From NCBI RefSeq assembly GCF_014648855.1, contig NZ_BMRX01000004.1:1-64000 (forward strand): DNA of 64,000 nt. The letters run 5' to 3'. The DNA comes from Streptomyces parvulus. GTDB taxonomy: Bacteria; Actinomycetota; Actinomycetes; Streptomycetales; Streptomycetaceae. Below the pieces are notes generated by a model that was not told the DNA's origin, ran no database searches, and saw only the letters and a list, made by a program, of their open reading frames with translations. Shown in pieces: positions 55,380-63,593 of the stretch. The translations under genes were made by a program, and so were the position numbers. Numbering within the stretch: the stretch's first letter is position 1; each line of letters starts with the position of its first letter.

Positions 55380-56298
55380 ACAGCCGCCGATGCGTCCCAC
55401 CCGGGAGCCCCGGGTGACCCTGGACGACCTGGTGGAGGTGCTGCTCAACAAGGGCGCGGTTCTGCACCTCGACCTCATCGTCGCCGTCGCGGACATCCCG
55501 CTGATCGGCGTCTCGGTGCGAGCGGCGATCGCGGGGATGGAGACGATGCTGGAGTACGGCATGATGCGCAACTGGGACGAGGCGACCCGGGAGTGGGCGG
55601 AGCGCTCCGCCGTGCCGCGTGTCCTCGGGCTGCGCGAGGACGAGAGCGTCGTGCGGCGGATGAGCGGCGGCCACCTGCTGACCGGCGGCGTCTACCACGG
55701 CTGGCGGCCCGGCACCGTCTATCTCACCGACCAGCGCCTGGTCGTCCTGCGCGGCGAGCCGCGCGAGGTGCTCTGGCAGACGGATCTGGACGCCGTACGG
55801 GACGTGCGGCTGAAGCCCGAGGAGACGGTGGGCGGCGAGGAACGCCTGCGGCTGGAGGTCGCGTTGGCCGACGGCCGGCGGGAGCTGCTCTCCGCGCGGG
55901 AGCCCGAGGCCCTGCACGACCTGCTCACCCGCTCCCTCGCCGGGAGCCTCGGGCCGTCGCTCCCGCCCGGCGCCCCCGAGGAGGAACCGCCGCTCGCCGA
56001 CGGGCACCTGTGGTACGAGGAGCCGCGGAGGTCCGGTCCGATGTGGCGGGGCGGCCGGGCACGGCTCACGGCGGACCGGCTGACCTGGAAGTCGCCGGTG
56101 GACGGCAGGCCCGCACTGGTGCTGGCCACGGCCGAACTGGCGGAGGTGAGCCGGGCACCGGGCTACGGGCCGGGTGGTGAGGGAAGCGTCCTGCTGCTGC
56201 GCACCGTCGGCGGCGACGAGTACCGGCTGTCCGCCGACGATCCGGCGGCCTGGGCCCGGCGGTTCGAGTCGGCCGGCCGGCTGACGGCGCCCGCGTGA
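55369..56298 (+). CDS. GvpA/GvpJ-type module fused to two PH-like domains
   Basis: A 309-residue protein. Residues 16-63 are a GvpA/J module (LDDLVEVLLNKGAVLHLDLI, IPLIGVSVRAAIAGMETMLE). Residues about 92-190 (GGVYHGWRPGTVYLTDQRLV) and 208-300 (GHLWYEEPRRSGPMWRGGRA) each look like a PH-like/GRAM-type beta domain with the typical strand DQRLVVL / ADRLTW. GTG start at 55369 overlaps the previous gene by 11 bp. PH-like domains usually bind lipids or proteins, which suggests membrane or partner docking of a Gvp-like assembly. I know of no standard gvp gene with this layout. Confidence 0.83.
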   Translation: MASEQPPMRPTREPRVTLDDLVEVLLNKGAVLHLDLIVAVADIPLIGVSVRAAIAGMETMLEYGMMRNWDEATREWAERSAVPRVLGLREDESVVRRMSGGHLLTGGVYHGWRPGTVYLTDQRLVVLRGEPREVLWQTDLDAVRDVRLKPEETVGGEERLRLEVALADGRRELLSAREPEALHDLLTRSLAGSLGPSLPPGAPEEEPPLADGHLWYEEPRRSGPMWRGGRARLTADRLTWKSPVDGRPALVLATAELAEVSRAPGYGPGGEGSVLLLRTVGGDEYRLSADDPAAWARRFESAGRLTAPA

Positions 56299-56347
56299 GC
56301 GGCGCCCGGAGGAACGTGACAGTGACGCGGAGGAAGAAGGGGACGAC

Positions 56348-56662
56348 ATGCCGTTGACCGTCGACGAGAAGAGCCTCAAACACGGAGTGCTGTCCCTCGT
56401 CGTGACGCTGGTCGAGGTCATCCAGGAGGCGCTGGACCGCCAGGCCATGCGCCGTATCGAGGGCGGCGACCTGAGCCCGGAGGAGTCCGAACGCCTCGCC
56501 GACGCCCTGCTGGAGCTGGACGAGGCGATGGAGCAGATCAAGGAGGACCACGGCATCACGGCGTCGGTCGCCGATCTGCACCGCGGTCTGGACGAGGTGG
56601 TCGACGACGTCGTGGACAAGCTGATCAACCCCCAGCGCTGGGCGGAGGAGACCGGGCGATGA
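56348..56662 (+). CDS. gvpK: Gas vesicle protein GvpK
   Basis: A 104-residue GvpK: helical protein with HGVLSLVVTLVEVIQEALDR, RRIEGGDLSPEESERLADAL and KEDHGITASVADLHRGLD. It is short and complete compared with the family. The ATG at 56348 follows GGAGGAAGAAGG, and the stop overlaps the gvpF/L start by 4 bp. GvpK is an accessory assembly factor in gas-vesicle clusters. Confidence 0.92.
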   Translation: MPLTVDEKSLKHGVLSLVVTLVEVIQEALDRQAMRRIEGGDLSPEESERLADALLELDEAMEQIKEDHGITASVADLHRGLDEVVDDVVDKLINPQRWAEETGR

Positions 56663-57471
56663 CCGAGGACAGCGCGCTGTACGTCTACGCCCTGCTCCCC
56701 GATCTGCCGGGCGCCGCCGACGGGGTCACCGGACTCGACGGACGCCGGCTGCGGCTGGTGCCGGTCGAGGGGACCGGGGTGGCCGCGCTGGTGCACGACG
56801 CGGCGCCGGAACCCTTCCAGGGCGACGACGACCGGGTGCGCCGCTGGGTGGCGGAGCAGAGCGAGGCCGTCACGACGGTCTGGGAGCGCGCCGGCACCCT
56901 GCTGCCGATGACCTTCAACGTCCTGGTGGCCGCCGACACGGCGTCGGGCCGCGGCGCCGAACAGCGGCTCGGCGACTGGGTCGGGGACCAGCGGGACGAG
57001 GTCACCCGTCAGCTGGACGCGCTCGCCGGGCGCTGCGAGCTGCGGGTGGAGGTCGCCCTGGAGCGCGGCGCGGGCGGTGAGTCCGGCGCGCAGGCCACGG
57101 ACACGCCGGACGGCGGGGACGACGGACGCTCCCCGGGAATGCGCAGGCTCCTGGCCAAGCAGCGCGAGCAGCGTGAGAAGAACACCGCCGGGCAGCTCGC
57201 GGACACCCTGCACGCCGGACTGCGCCGTCGGCTGCTGTCGGTGGCGGAGGACCTGCGCGAGCGCGGTCCCGCCCAGCGCGCGCCCGACGAGACGGCCGTC
57301 CTCTCCGCCGCCCTGCTGGTGCGCCGGGAGGACATCGACGCCGTGGGCGCGGTACTGAGCGAGGCCCAGGCGGGCGAGCCCGCGCTGCGCATCCGCTTCC
57401 TCGGCCCCTGGCCGCCGTACTCCTTCACGGAGACCCGGCCGCACGAGCCGGCGGATCAGACGGCGCGCTGA
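56659..57471 (+). CDS. gvpL: Gas vesicle protein GvpL/GvpF
   Basis: A 270-residue GvpF/L-family protein: ALYVYALLPD at the start, ALVHDAAPEPF, TTVWERAGTLLPMTFNVL near 75, and the closing LRIRFLGPWPPYSF, all family hallmarks. Start overlaps gvpK (ATGA). These accessory proteins interact with GvpA-type proteins during assembly. It ends the four-gene operon; no gvpN, gvpS or chaperone gene follows. Confidence 0.92.
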   Translation: MTEDSALYVYALLPDLPGAADGVTGLDGRRLRLVPVEGTGVAALVHDAAPEPFQGDDDRVRRWVAEQSEAVTTVWERAGTLLPMTFNVLVAADTASGRGAEQRLGDWVGDQRDEVTRQLDALAGRCELRVEVALERGAGGESGAQATDTPDGGDDGRSPGMRRLLAKQREQREKNTAGQLADTLHAGLRRRLLSVAEDLRERGPAQRAPDETAVLSAALLVRREDIDAVGAVLSEAQAGEPALRIRFLGPWPPYSFTETRPHEPADQTAR

Positions 57472-57525
57472 CGCCGGGCGGGCCGGCGGAAACCCGCGGA
57501 AGGTCGCGACGGCGGCCCGGTTCTC

Positions 57526-58542
57526 TCAGCCCTCGCGCAGGGCCTTCGCCGCGTACTCCCACAGCCGGTCAGCCGCGTCGGGGTCGAGCGCGTGGCCGGC
57601 CACGCCACCGGGCTCCTCTTCGCCGGCCCGGACGGTGCGGGCCTCGGCGTTGTCCTCGAAATAGCGGCCGGTGACGCCGTCCAGGAGGGGGGACGCGGCC
57701 AGCAGGACGGAGGTGGCGGCGCCCTGTTCCGCGGTCTTGTAGTAGGGCAGGGGCTTGACGTTGCCCTGGTCGTCCATCACGCCGAACGCGCGCATCGTGT
57801 CGTCGTCCACGTGGCGTTGCAGGCCGGTGAGGATGTAGCCGGGGTTGAGGGCGTTGGCCGTGATGCCGTCCGCCGCCCAGCGGCGGGCGCCCACCGTGAA
57901 CAGGACGTCGGCGGTCTTCGACTGCCCGTACGCCGTCCACGGGTCGTACGGGCGCCGCTCGAAGTGGGGGTCGCCGAAGTCGAAGGGCGCGCCGCGGTGG
58001 GCGCCCGAGCTGACCACCACGATGCGCGCCGAGCCGGCATCGCGCAGGGCCGGGTACAGACCCAGGGCCAGGGCGAAGTGACCCAGGTAGTTGGTGGCGA
58101 GCTGCATCTCCCAGCCGCGCGGAGTCAGAGTGCGGGTGGGTAGCGCCATGATCCCGGCGTTCGCCACGAGGATGTCGAGGGGATCGTTCCATGTGCGCGC
58201 GAAGGCGTCGACCGAGGAGGGATCGGCCAGGTCGAGGGCCCTTACGTGCACCCGGCTCGCTCCCCCGGCGGCCGTCAGCTCGGAGAGCAGCGGCTGTGCG
58301 GACTCGACGCGGCGCGTGGCGACCGTCACCTCCGCGCCGGCGGCGGCCAGGGCCCGGACCGTCTCGGCGCCGAGACCGGAGGCACCGCCCGTGACGACGG
58401 CGCGGCGACCGGTGAGGTCCACGCCGTCGATGACGTCGCGGGCGCGGGCGTCGGGGCCGAAGGGAGTGGTCAAGGGTGCGGAGACGGCCGGCAGGGGGCG
58501 GTGGCCGTCAGGGGCGGGCCGTGGACTCGGATTCGTCGTCAT
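57526..58542 (-). CDS. SDR-family oxidoreductase (retinol-dehydrogenase-like)
   Basis: A 338-residue SDR with TGGASGLG near 51-58, NAGIMALPTRTLTPRG near 128, VVVSSGAHR and YGQSK near 206 as the catalytic Tyr/Lys. The 40-residue N-terminal extension is Pro-rich. The C-terminal text resembles WW-type/LPOR-like SDRs. It is divergent from the AraC regulator at 58660, which probably controls it. Confidence 0.9.
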   Translation of the reverse strand: MTTNPSPRPAPDGHRPLPAVSAPLTTPFGPDARARDVIDGVDLTGRRAVVTGGASGLGAETVRALAAAGAEVTVATRRVESAQPLLSELTAAGGASRVHVRALDLADPSSVDAFARTWNDPLDILVANAGIMALPTRTLTPRGWEMQLATNYLGHFALALGLYPALRDAGSARIVVVSSGAHRGAPFDFGDPHFERRPYDPWTAYGQSKTADVLFTVGARRWAADGITANALNPGYILTGLQRHVDDDTMRAFGVMDDQGNVKPLPYYKTAEQGAATSVLLAASPLLDGVTGRYFEDNAEARTVRAGEEEPGGVAGHALDPDAADRLWEYAAKALREG

Positions 58543-58659
58543 GCGTCCAAGCTACGATGAGCTCACTGGATCTACTATCATTCAGAATCCACATTTCTTT
58601 AGCGAGCGTCCGACGTCTCAGGAAGTCGAGGCCGCGGCGGTGAGGAGGGGAGCTCGGCG

Positions 58660-59574
58660 ATGGATCCGCTCGAGGACGTGCTGACCCTGTTGGAGACCCG
58701 GAGCCGGCTCTCCGCCGGGTTGGTCGCGGGCGGACGCTGGGCCGTCCGCTTCGACGCGCCCCCTGTCGTGAAGTTCAACGCCGTCCGTAAGGGCTCCTGC
58801 CAGCTGGTGGTCGACGGGGTGCCGGAACCGTTCGAGCTGGCGGAAGGCGACTGCTATCTGCTGACCCGGCCGCGCTCCTACATTCTGCGCAGTGACCCGG
58901 AGACGGATCCGGTGGAGGGCAGCACGGTTTTCGCCGGTGCCGTCGACGGCATCGCCCGGGCGGGTCAGGGGTCCGACGTGTTTCTCCTCGGCGGTGGCTT
59001 CGCCTTCAGCAACCGCGCGCAGGACCTGCTGCTCGGCCAACTGCCGCCGGTCCTCCACGTCTCCGCGGGCACACCCCACGCCGAGACCGTGCGGTGGGCC
59101 CTGGCCGCCATCAACCAGGAGCTGACGGGCCGGCCGATGGCCGGCGCCCTGGTGGCGGAGCACCTGGCCGTGGTGATGCTCGTGCACATGCTGCGGCTGC
59201 ATCTCGAACAGTCTCCCCGGGCGGCGTCCGGCTGGCTGTCCGGGCTCACGGACCCGGTGGTCGCGCAGGCGCTGACCGCCCTGCACGGGAACCCCGCGCA
59301 CGCGTGGACGGTGGCCGAACTGGCCGACGCCGCCGCAGTGTCCCGCTCCACGCTCGCCGCGCGCTTCAAGGCCGCGGTCGGCCAGGGGCCCCTGGAGTAC
59401 CTCGCCCACTGGCGCATCGAGCTGGCGGCCCGGCGGTTGCGGAAGGACGGCGCCACTCTGGCTTCGATCGCCCGTTCCGTGGGCTACGGGTCCGAGAGCG
59501 CCCTCAGCGTCGCCTTCAAGCGGATCACGGGGACGACGCCCGGGGAGTACCGTCGTCGGCCCACGCGTACGTGA
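58660..59574 (+). CDS. AraC-family transcriptional regulator with cupin sensor
   Basis: A 304-residue AraC regulator. The N-terminal cupin_6-type sensor (FDAPPVVKFNAVRKGSCQLV, LAEGDCYLLTRPRSYIL) is followed by two C-terminal HTHs (AWTVAELADAAAVSRSTLAA and ASIARSVGYGSESALSVAFK, then GTTPGEYRR). The ATG at 58660 follows GAGGAGGGGAG. Divergent to the SDR, its likely target. Confidence 0.92.
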   Translation: MDPLEDVLTLLETRSRLSAGLVAGGRWAVRFDAPPVVKFNAVRKGSCQLVVDGVPEPFELAEGDCYLLTRPRSYILRSDPETDPVEGSTVFAGAVDGIARAGQGSDVFLLGGGFAFSNRAQDLLLGQLPPVLHVSAGTPHAETVRWALAAINQELTGRPMAGALVAEHLAVVMLVHMLRLHLEQSPRAASGWLSGLTDPVVAQALTALHGNPAHAWTVAELADAAAVSRSTLAARFKAAVGQGPLEYLAHWRIELAARRLRKDGATLASIARSVGYGSESALSVAFKRITGTTPGEYRRRPTRT

Positions 59575-59673
59575 AGGAGCGAAACCACCCCCGCACCTGC
59601 GCCGGTGGTCCGCGAGGGTGGCCTAGAGTCACCGGGCGAAGCACCGCCCCTCTCCCTCTCGCGGAGGTCCCGC

Positions 59674-60015
59674 ATGCCCCCCTCCCCCACCGGGCCGGCC
59701 GACGCGGACACGTATGCGGCCGTGTGTGATCACACGCACCTGTTTCCCGGGGCCCGGTGCCGTGTCCAGGGGCTGCCCGATCCGCGGGGCTTCGCGGCCC
59801 GGCCCGTCCCGGTCGACGTGGATGTGCGCTTCTCCGACGGAGTGATCGCGTACGCGCGGTTGTCGACGGACGGTCCGGCGGATCCCGTGCTCGTCGTCGC
59901 GGCCTACACCACGGCGGCGGGGACCTCCATCGGCGGACGCGGCTGGGTGGTGCGCGGCACGGTCCTCGCCGGAGACGAGGTCGAACTGGTCCTCGGCGGT
60001 GCCGCGCCGGTCTGA
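59674..60015 (+). CDS. Conserved hypothetical protein
   Basis: A 113-residue protein, start ATG 59674 after GCGGAGG. Beta-rich: GARCRVQGLPDPRGF, VDVDVRFSDGVIAYARL, YTTAAGTSIGGRGWVV. No signal, membrane segment or recognised domain. It stands between an AraC gene and a convergent beta-propeller gene; function unknown. Confidence 0.7.
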   Translation: MPPSPTGPADADTYAAVCDHTHLFPGARCRVQGLPDPRGFAARPVPVDVDVRFSDGVIAYARLSTDGPADPVLVVAAYTTAAGTSIGGRGWVVRGTVLAGDEVELVLGGAAPV

Positions 60016-60018
60016 CGC

Positions 60019-60061
60019 GACGGGGCGCGACACGGACTCGTGAGCCGGCCGCGGCCCCGTC
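60019..60061. terminator. Possible terminator between convergent genes
   Basis: GACGGGGC (60019-60026) and GCCCCGTC (60054-60061) pair across a 27-nt loop at the convergent junction. Long loop, so moderate support only. Confidence 0.4.
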
Positions 60062-60062
60062 C

Positions 60063-61079
60063 CTATCCGGCCGTCGGCAGCAGCACCGAGGAGTCCGGTT
60101 CCGGGCCGGTGCCGAAACCGCCGACGACGGCGAAGCGCTCCAGGTCGACGACGGCCACGCTGTTGGTGCCCAGTTGGGACACGTACGCCAGTGGTCTGTG
60201 GGGGTGGAAGGAGACGGCCGCCGGGATGCCGTCGAGTCTCAGTGAGCGGATCGGGCGGAGCGCCGTGCTGTAGAGGGTGAGGGTGTTGGCGGCGATGTCC
60301 GTCGCCAGCAGCCGGTCCTCGTCGACGGTGTAGACGCGCAGCGGGTCGCCGCCCACCTTCCGGCTCCGCTGGACCCTCATGGTCCGCGCGTCGACGGCGA
60401 CCAGGGCGGAACTCTTGCGTGCGCCGACGAACAGGGTCCTCTCGTCGCGGCTGAGGCAGCTGCTCTCGGGCAGCTGACCGGGGGTCACCACGAGCGGCGG
60501 GGCGGAGGCGTCGTGGGGGCGCACGAGGCTCACCGTGTGGGACAGGAGGCCGGTGACATAGGCGCGTTCGCCGTCCCTGCTGAGGGTGAACAGGTGGGTC
60601 TTCACACCGTGCGCGGGGACCGCTCGCGTCGGTGCCACGTCGGTCGACGGTGTGTCGAAGCCGAGCAGCATCGCCTTCTCCTCGCTGAGCGCGTAGAGGC
60701 GGTCGCGGTCGTCGATGCCCATGCCGTGGACGCGGTTGAACGGCCGGGTGTCGATCGTCCTCGCGAGCGTCCGCTCGGCGAGGTCGACGACGAAGACCGC
60801 GGCGCCGCCCTCGCCGGCCGTCGCGGACATGCGCACCCCGTAGTGTCCGACGTACGCGAATCGCCGGTGGGAGTCGACGACCATCTCGTGCGGGTAGTCG
60901 GGCAGGGCCACCTTCCGCAGCAGCCGGCCCGACGGTGTCTCGTAGAAGCCGACCGCGTGGCCGCTCTTCTCCACGACCGCCAGCACGTCGCTCCCCGGGT
61001 CGCCGGCGGCCGGCATCGCCACACCGGACGCCAGTGCCCCGGCGCCCGCCGCCATGATCACCGCGCGACGTGTCGCCAC
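60063..61079 (-). CDS. Exported YncE-like beta-propeller protein
   Basis: A 338-residue protein. TRRAVIMAAGAGALASGVAM resembles a Tat or Sec signal with cleavage near PAAG (about 26). The rest shows repeated blades with strands such as RRFAYVGHYG, RDRLYALSEE, GERAYVTGLL, ERTLFVGARK and RPLAYVSQLG, characteristic of YncE-type seven-bladed propellers. GTG start at 61079 after GAAGGACT. Probably an extracytoplasmic binding or scaffold protein. Confidence 0.85.
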   Translation of the reverse strand: MATRRAVIMAAGAGALASGVAMPAAGDPGSDVLAVVEKSGHAVGFYETPSGRLLRKVALPDYPHEMVVDSHRRFAYVGHYGVRMSATAGEGGAAVFVVDLAERTLARTIDTRPFNRVHGMGIDDRDRLYALSEEKAMLLGFDTPSTDVAPTRAVPAHGVKTHLFTLSRDGERAYVTGLLSHTVSLVRPHDASAPPLVVTPGQLPESSCLSRDERTLFVGARKSSALVAVDARTMRVQRSRKVGGDPLRVYTVDEDRLLATDIAANTLTLYSTALRPIRSLRLDGIPAAVSFHPHRPLAYVSQLGTNSVAVVDLERFAVVGGFGTGPEPDSSVLLPTAG

Positions 61080-61205
61080 AGTCCTTCACCCCGTCCTCTG
61101 GGAGGTCACCGCCGGTCGCGCGAGGCACCACGGCACCACGCGTACGTCAACGAGCCTGCTGTGCACGGAGGTTGAGGTCAACCGGCTTGCGCGGCGTGTC
61201 CCCGG

Positions 61206-61664
61206 TCAGCCGCTGGAGGCCGACGCCGCGGCAGCCGTGTTCTGGCGGTGCTGGAGCGAGACGGCCACCAGGCCGGTGAAGATCTGGAGGGAGAGCGGCA
61301 CGTCGGTGAGTTCGGCGGTCAGGCCGGTGCCGAAGCCGCTGCGCCGGAACTCGCCCAGGACGCGCGTGCCCTGGACCAGCCGCCGGTTTCCGCGCAGGGA
61401 CTGGCGGGTCAGCTCGTACTCGCCGCCCTCACCCGTGACGACCCACCGGCGGCCGGACCGGTGTGCCTCGGCGCGGACCGTGTCCCCCGCCAACATCTCG
61501 AAGGACCGGCCCCACTTGCCGGAGCGCAGCTCGAAGGTCTCACCGGCCACCTCGACCCGTCCGCCGGACTTCCAGGCGTGGGCGGACCATCGCGCGACGG
61601 GCGCGCCGTCCGACAGGATGCGGTACGTGCGCCCGAAGGCGCGTTCCCGTTTGATCTCCAGCAT
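61206..61664 (-). CDS. LURP-one-like / tubby-fold protein
   Basis: A 152-residue protein with repeated beta strands of the LURP-one/tubby C-terminal fold: RTYRILSDGAPVARWSAHAW, GRVEVAGETFELRSGKW, RRLVQGTRVLGEFRRSGF. The ATG at 61664 follows GGGGAG. A C-terminal helix (LQIFTGLVAVSLQHRQN) fits the buried central helix of the fold. Function unknown; such proteins may bind lipids or act as scramblase-like factors. Confidence 0.7.
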   Translation of the reverse strand: MLEIKRERAFGRTYRILSDGAPVARWSAHAWKSGGRVEVAGETFELRSGKWGRSFEMLAGDTVRAEAHRSGRRWVVTGEGGEYELTRQSLRGNRRLVQGTRVLGEFRRSGFGTGLTAELTDVPLSLQIFTGLVAVSLQHRQNTAAAASASSG

Positions 61665-61880
61665 GCGGCACTCCCCTGGCGGGTCGTCGGTGTGCGGGTG
61701 GTCGCGAGTGTGGTCCGGCATCCGTCGCCTTCCCGGAGAGCGATCAGGAATGCGGCGCGTCCCCGGCGACTTGCCCCTGACACTGGTGTCAGGTTTTAGC
61801 GTAGGGGGCGTCGGCGTTCGCCGATCATGTGCACCGTCCGAGACCCGGCCGTACCCGGCCGTCAGGAGAGGCAGAACGTC

Positions 61881-62786
61881 ATGCGCGCAGTCCGCTTTCA
61901 CGAGTACGGCGGTGTGGAGACCCTGGTGGTCGAGGAGGTGCCGGAACCGCACGCCGGGCCGGGCGAGGTCCGGATCCGCGTCGCGGCGGCCGGGGTCAAT
62001 CCCGTCGACTGGAAGGTGCGGGCCGGCGCGGTGCGGGAGGTGCTCCCCGTGGACCTGCCGGCGATTCCCGGGCGGGACGCCGCCGGTGTGGTCGACGAGA
62101 CCGGCGAAGGTGTGCGGGGTGTGGCCGTCGGCGACCGGGTCTTCGGGCTGGGCGGTGTCACCGGGGCGACGGCGGAGCTGGCCGTGCTGTCGGCCTGGGC
62201 CCCGGCGCCGGACGCCTGGACCGACGAGGAGGCCGCCGGCGCCGGACTGGCGTCCGTGACCGCGCTGGGCGGGCTGAACGCGCTGGGGCCCCTGCGGGGG
62301 CGCACGCTTCTCGTGGAGGGCGCCGCCGGCGGGGTGGGCAGTGCGGCGGTCGAGATCGCGGTGGCCCGGGGTGCCACGGTGATCGGGACGGCCGGCGAGC
62401 GCAACCACGCCTTCCTCACCTCTCTCGGAGCCGTCCCCACCACCTACGGAACCGGTCTCGCCGAACGCCTGGCCTCCCTGGCTCCGGCCGGCGTCGACCT
62501 GGTGCTCGACACCGCGGCCTCCGGTTCGCTGCCCGACCTCGTCGCGATCGTCGGCGACCCGGCGCGCGTGGTGACGGTCGCCGACCACGTCAACGCGCGG
62601 CGGCTGGGCGTGCGGGCGGCCAACGCGGAGAACGACCCCGCGCTCCTCGCCGAGGCGGCCGAACTGGGCCGGCAGGGCCGCTACACGCCGCGTGTCGAGC
62701 GGACGTACTCCGTCGAGGACATCGCGCAGGCGCACGCCCACGTCGAGCGCGGACACACCCGGGGGAAGCTCGTGGTGCGCGTCTGA
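61881..62786 (+). CDS. NADP-dependent medium-chain oxidoreductase (quinone reductase-like)
   Basis: A 301-residue MDR-family enzyme without the structural zinc cysteines. RIRVAAAGVNPVDWKVRAG and DLPAIPGRDAAGVVDETG at the N-terminus, the Rossmann motif EGAAGGVGSAAVEIAVARG near 148, and a final VERGHTRGKLVVRV. The ATG at 61881 follows AGGAGAGGCAG with good spacing. Probably reduces quinones or enones. Confidence 0.92.
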   Translation: MRAVRFHEYGGVETLVVEEVPEPHAGPGEVRIRVAAAGVNPVDWKVRAGAVREVLPVDLPAIPGRDAAGVVDETGEGVRGVAVGDRVFGLGGVTGATAELAVLSAWAPAPDAWTDEEAAGAGLASVTALGGLNALGPLRGRTLLVEGAAGGVGSAAVEIAVARGATVIGTAGERNHAFLTSLGAVPTTYGTGLAERLASLAPAGVDLVLDTAASGSLPDLVAIVGDPARVVTVADHVNARRLGVRAANAENDPALLAEAAELGRQGRYTPRVERTYSVEDIAQAHAHVERGHTRGKLVVRV

Positions 62787-62794
62787 GCCTCCCC

Positions 62795-62816
62795 AACGGC
62801 CACCGCCGGCGCCGTT
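62795..62816. terminator. Small inverted repeat between convergent genes
   Basis: AACGGC (62795-62800) and GCCGTT (62811-62816) form a short stem at the convergent junction; weak terminator candidate. Confidence 0.35.
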
Positions 62817-62820
62817 CGCG

Positions 62821-63360
62821 TCAGGCGGAGGCGTTCGCGGTCAGGTGGTCGCCGGGGATGCCGGACTTCTCCGGCCGGTAGAAGTCCCGGATCCCGTCCG
62901 CCCAGGTGGTCACCCGGATACGGTCGTCCCCGTCCGGTCCGAAGGCGTCGAACAGGGCCTCGATGTTGGGCCGCCGGAAGCCGATGGCCAGCATCAGTGC
63001 GACGAACTCGGGCCGGGCGACGAGGCCGTCACCCTCCGGGTCCCCCATCGCCGCGAGTGCCTCCGCGAACTCGTCGACGGCGGCCCCGAAGCGCTGGGGG
63101 TTGAGGACGACGGAGTCGAACTCCTCGGGGCTGATCCGCCCGTCGCCGTTGGCGTCCAGCTCGGTCAGGAGCGTGTCACCGTAGCGGTGGAAGGACGCGG
63201 CGAGCCGGTCCTTCACGGCGTCGCCGGCCGCCGGTACGGCCGCCACGACGCGGTCGCTCATCAGCTCGAAGTCGGCCGGCTCCAGGTAGCCGTTCCCGTC
63301 GGCGTCGAAGAGGGAGAAGACCAGCTGGACACGGTCCGTCGCCTCGCTGGTGGGCGTCAT
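62821..63360 (-). CDS. EF-hand calcium-binding protein (calerythrin-like)
   Basis: A 179-residue protein with four EF-hand positions. Loop 1 (residues 19-30, DADGNGYLEPAD) and loop 2 (69-80, DANGDGRISPEE) are canonical. Loop 3 (107-118, DPEGDGLVARPE) is nearly canonical. Loop 4 (about 138-149) is degenerate with GPDGDDRIR. This matches bacterial sarcoplasmic-type calcium-binding proteins such as calerythrin, thought to buffer or sense calcium in the cytoplasm. Confidence 0.93.
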   Translation of the reverse strand: MTPTSEATDRVQLVFSLFDADGNGYLEPADFELMSDRVVAAVPAAGDAVKDRLAASFHRYGDTLLTELDANGDGRISPEEFDSVVLNPQRFGAAVDEFAEALAAMGDPEGDGLVARPEFVALMLAIGFRRPNIEALFDAFGPDGDDRIRVTTWADGIRDFYRPEKSGIPGDHLTANASA

Positions 63361-63593
63361 GGTGCACCTCGAACTTTCCGGGTGGAGTACTGCCGTGGGT
63401 GCGCGCCGGCTCCGCGGCCGGCGGCTCGTCCACTATCGGGCCGGCGGGACGGTCGCGGTGGCGAAGGCCGTCCCGTGCACACGATTGGGCGTATCCCTCC
63501 CGCCGACGCGTCGGACGCCGCCGCACGGGGAAGCGCGGCGTCCCGGTGGACGCCGCGCCCGTTGTGCCCTGTGCGCTCTCCGTGCGCCGCTGA

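Noticed and set aside
54768..57471. Calling the gvp genes a complete gas-vesicle cluster
   Set aside because: No ordinary GvpA wall protein, GvpN ATPase or other usual members are present in the window.
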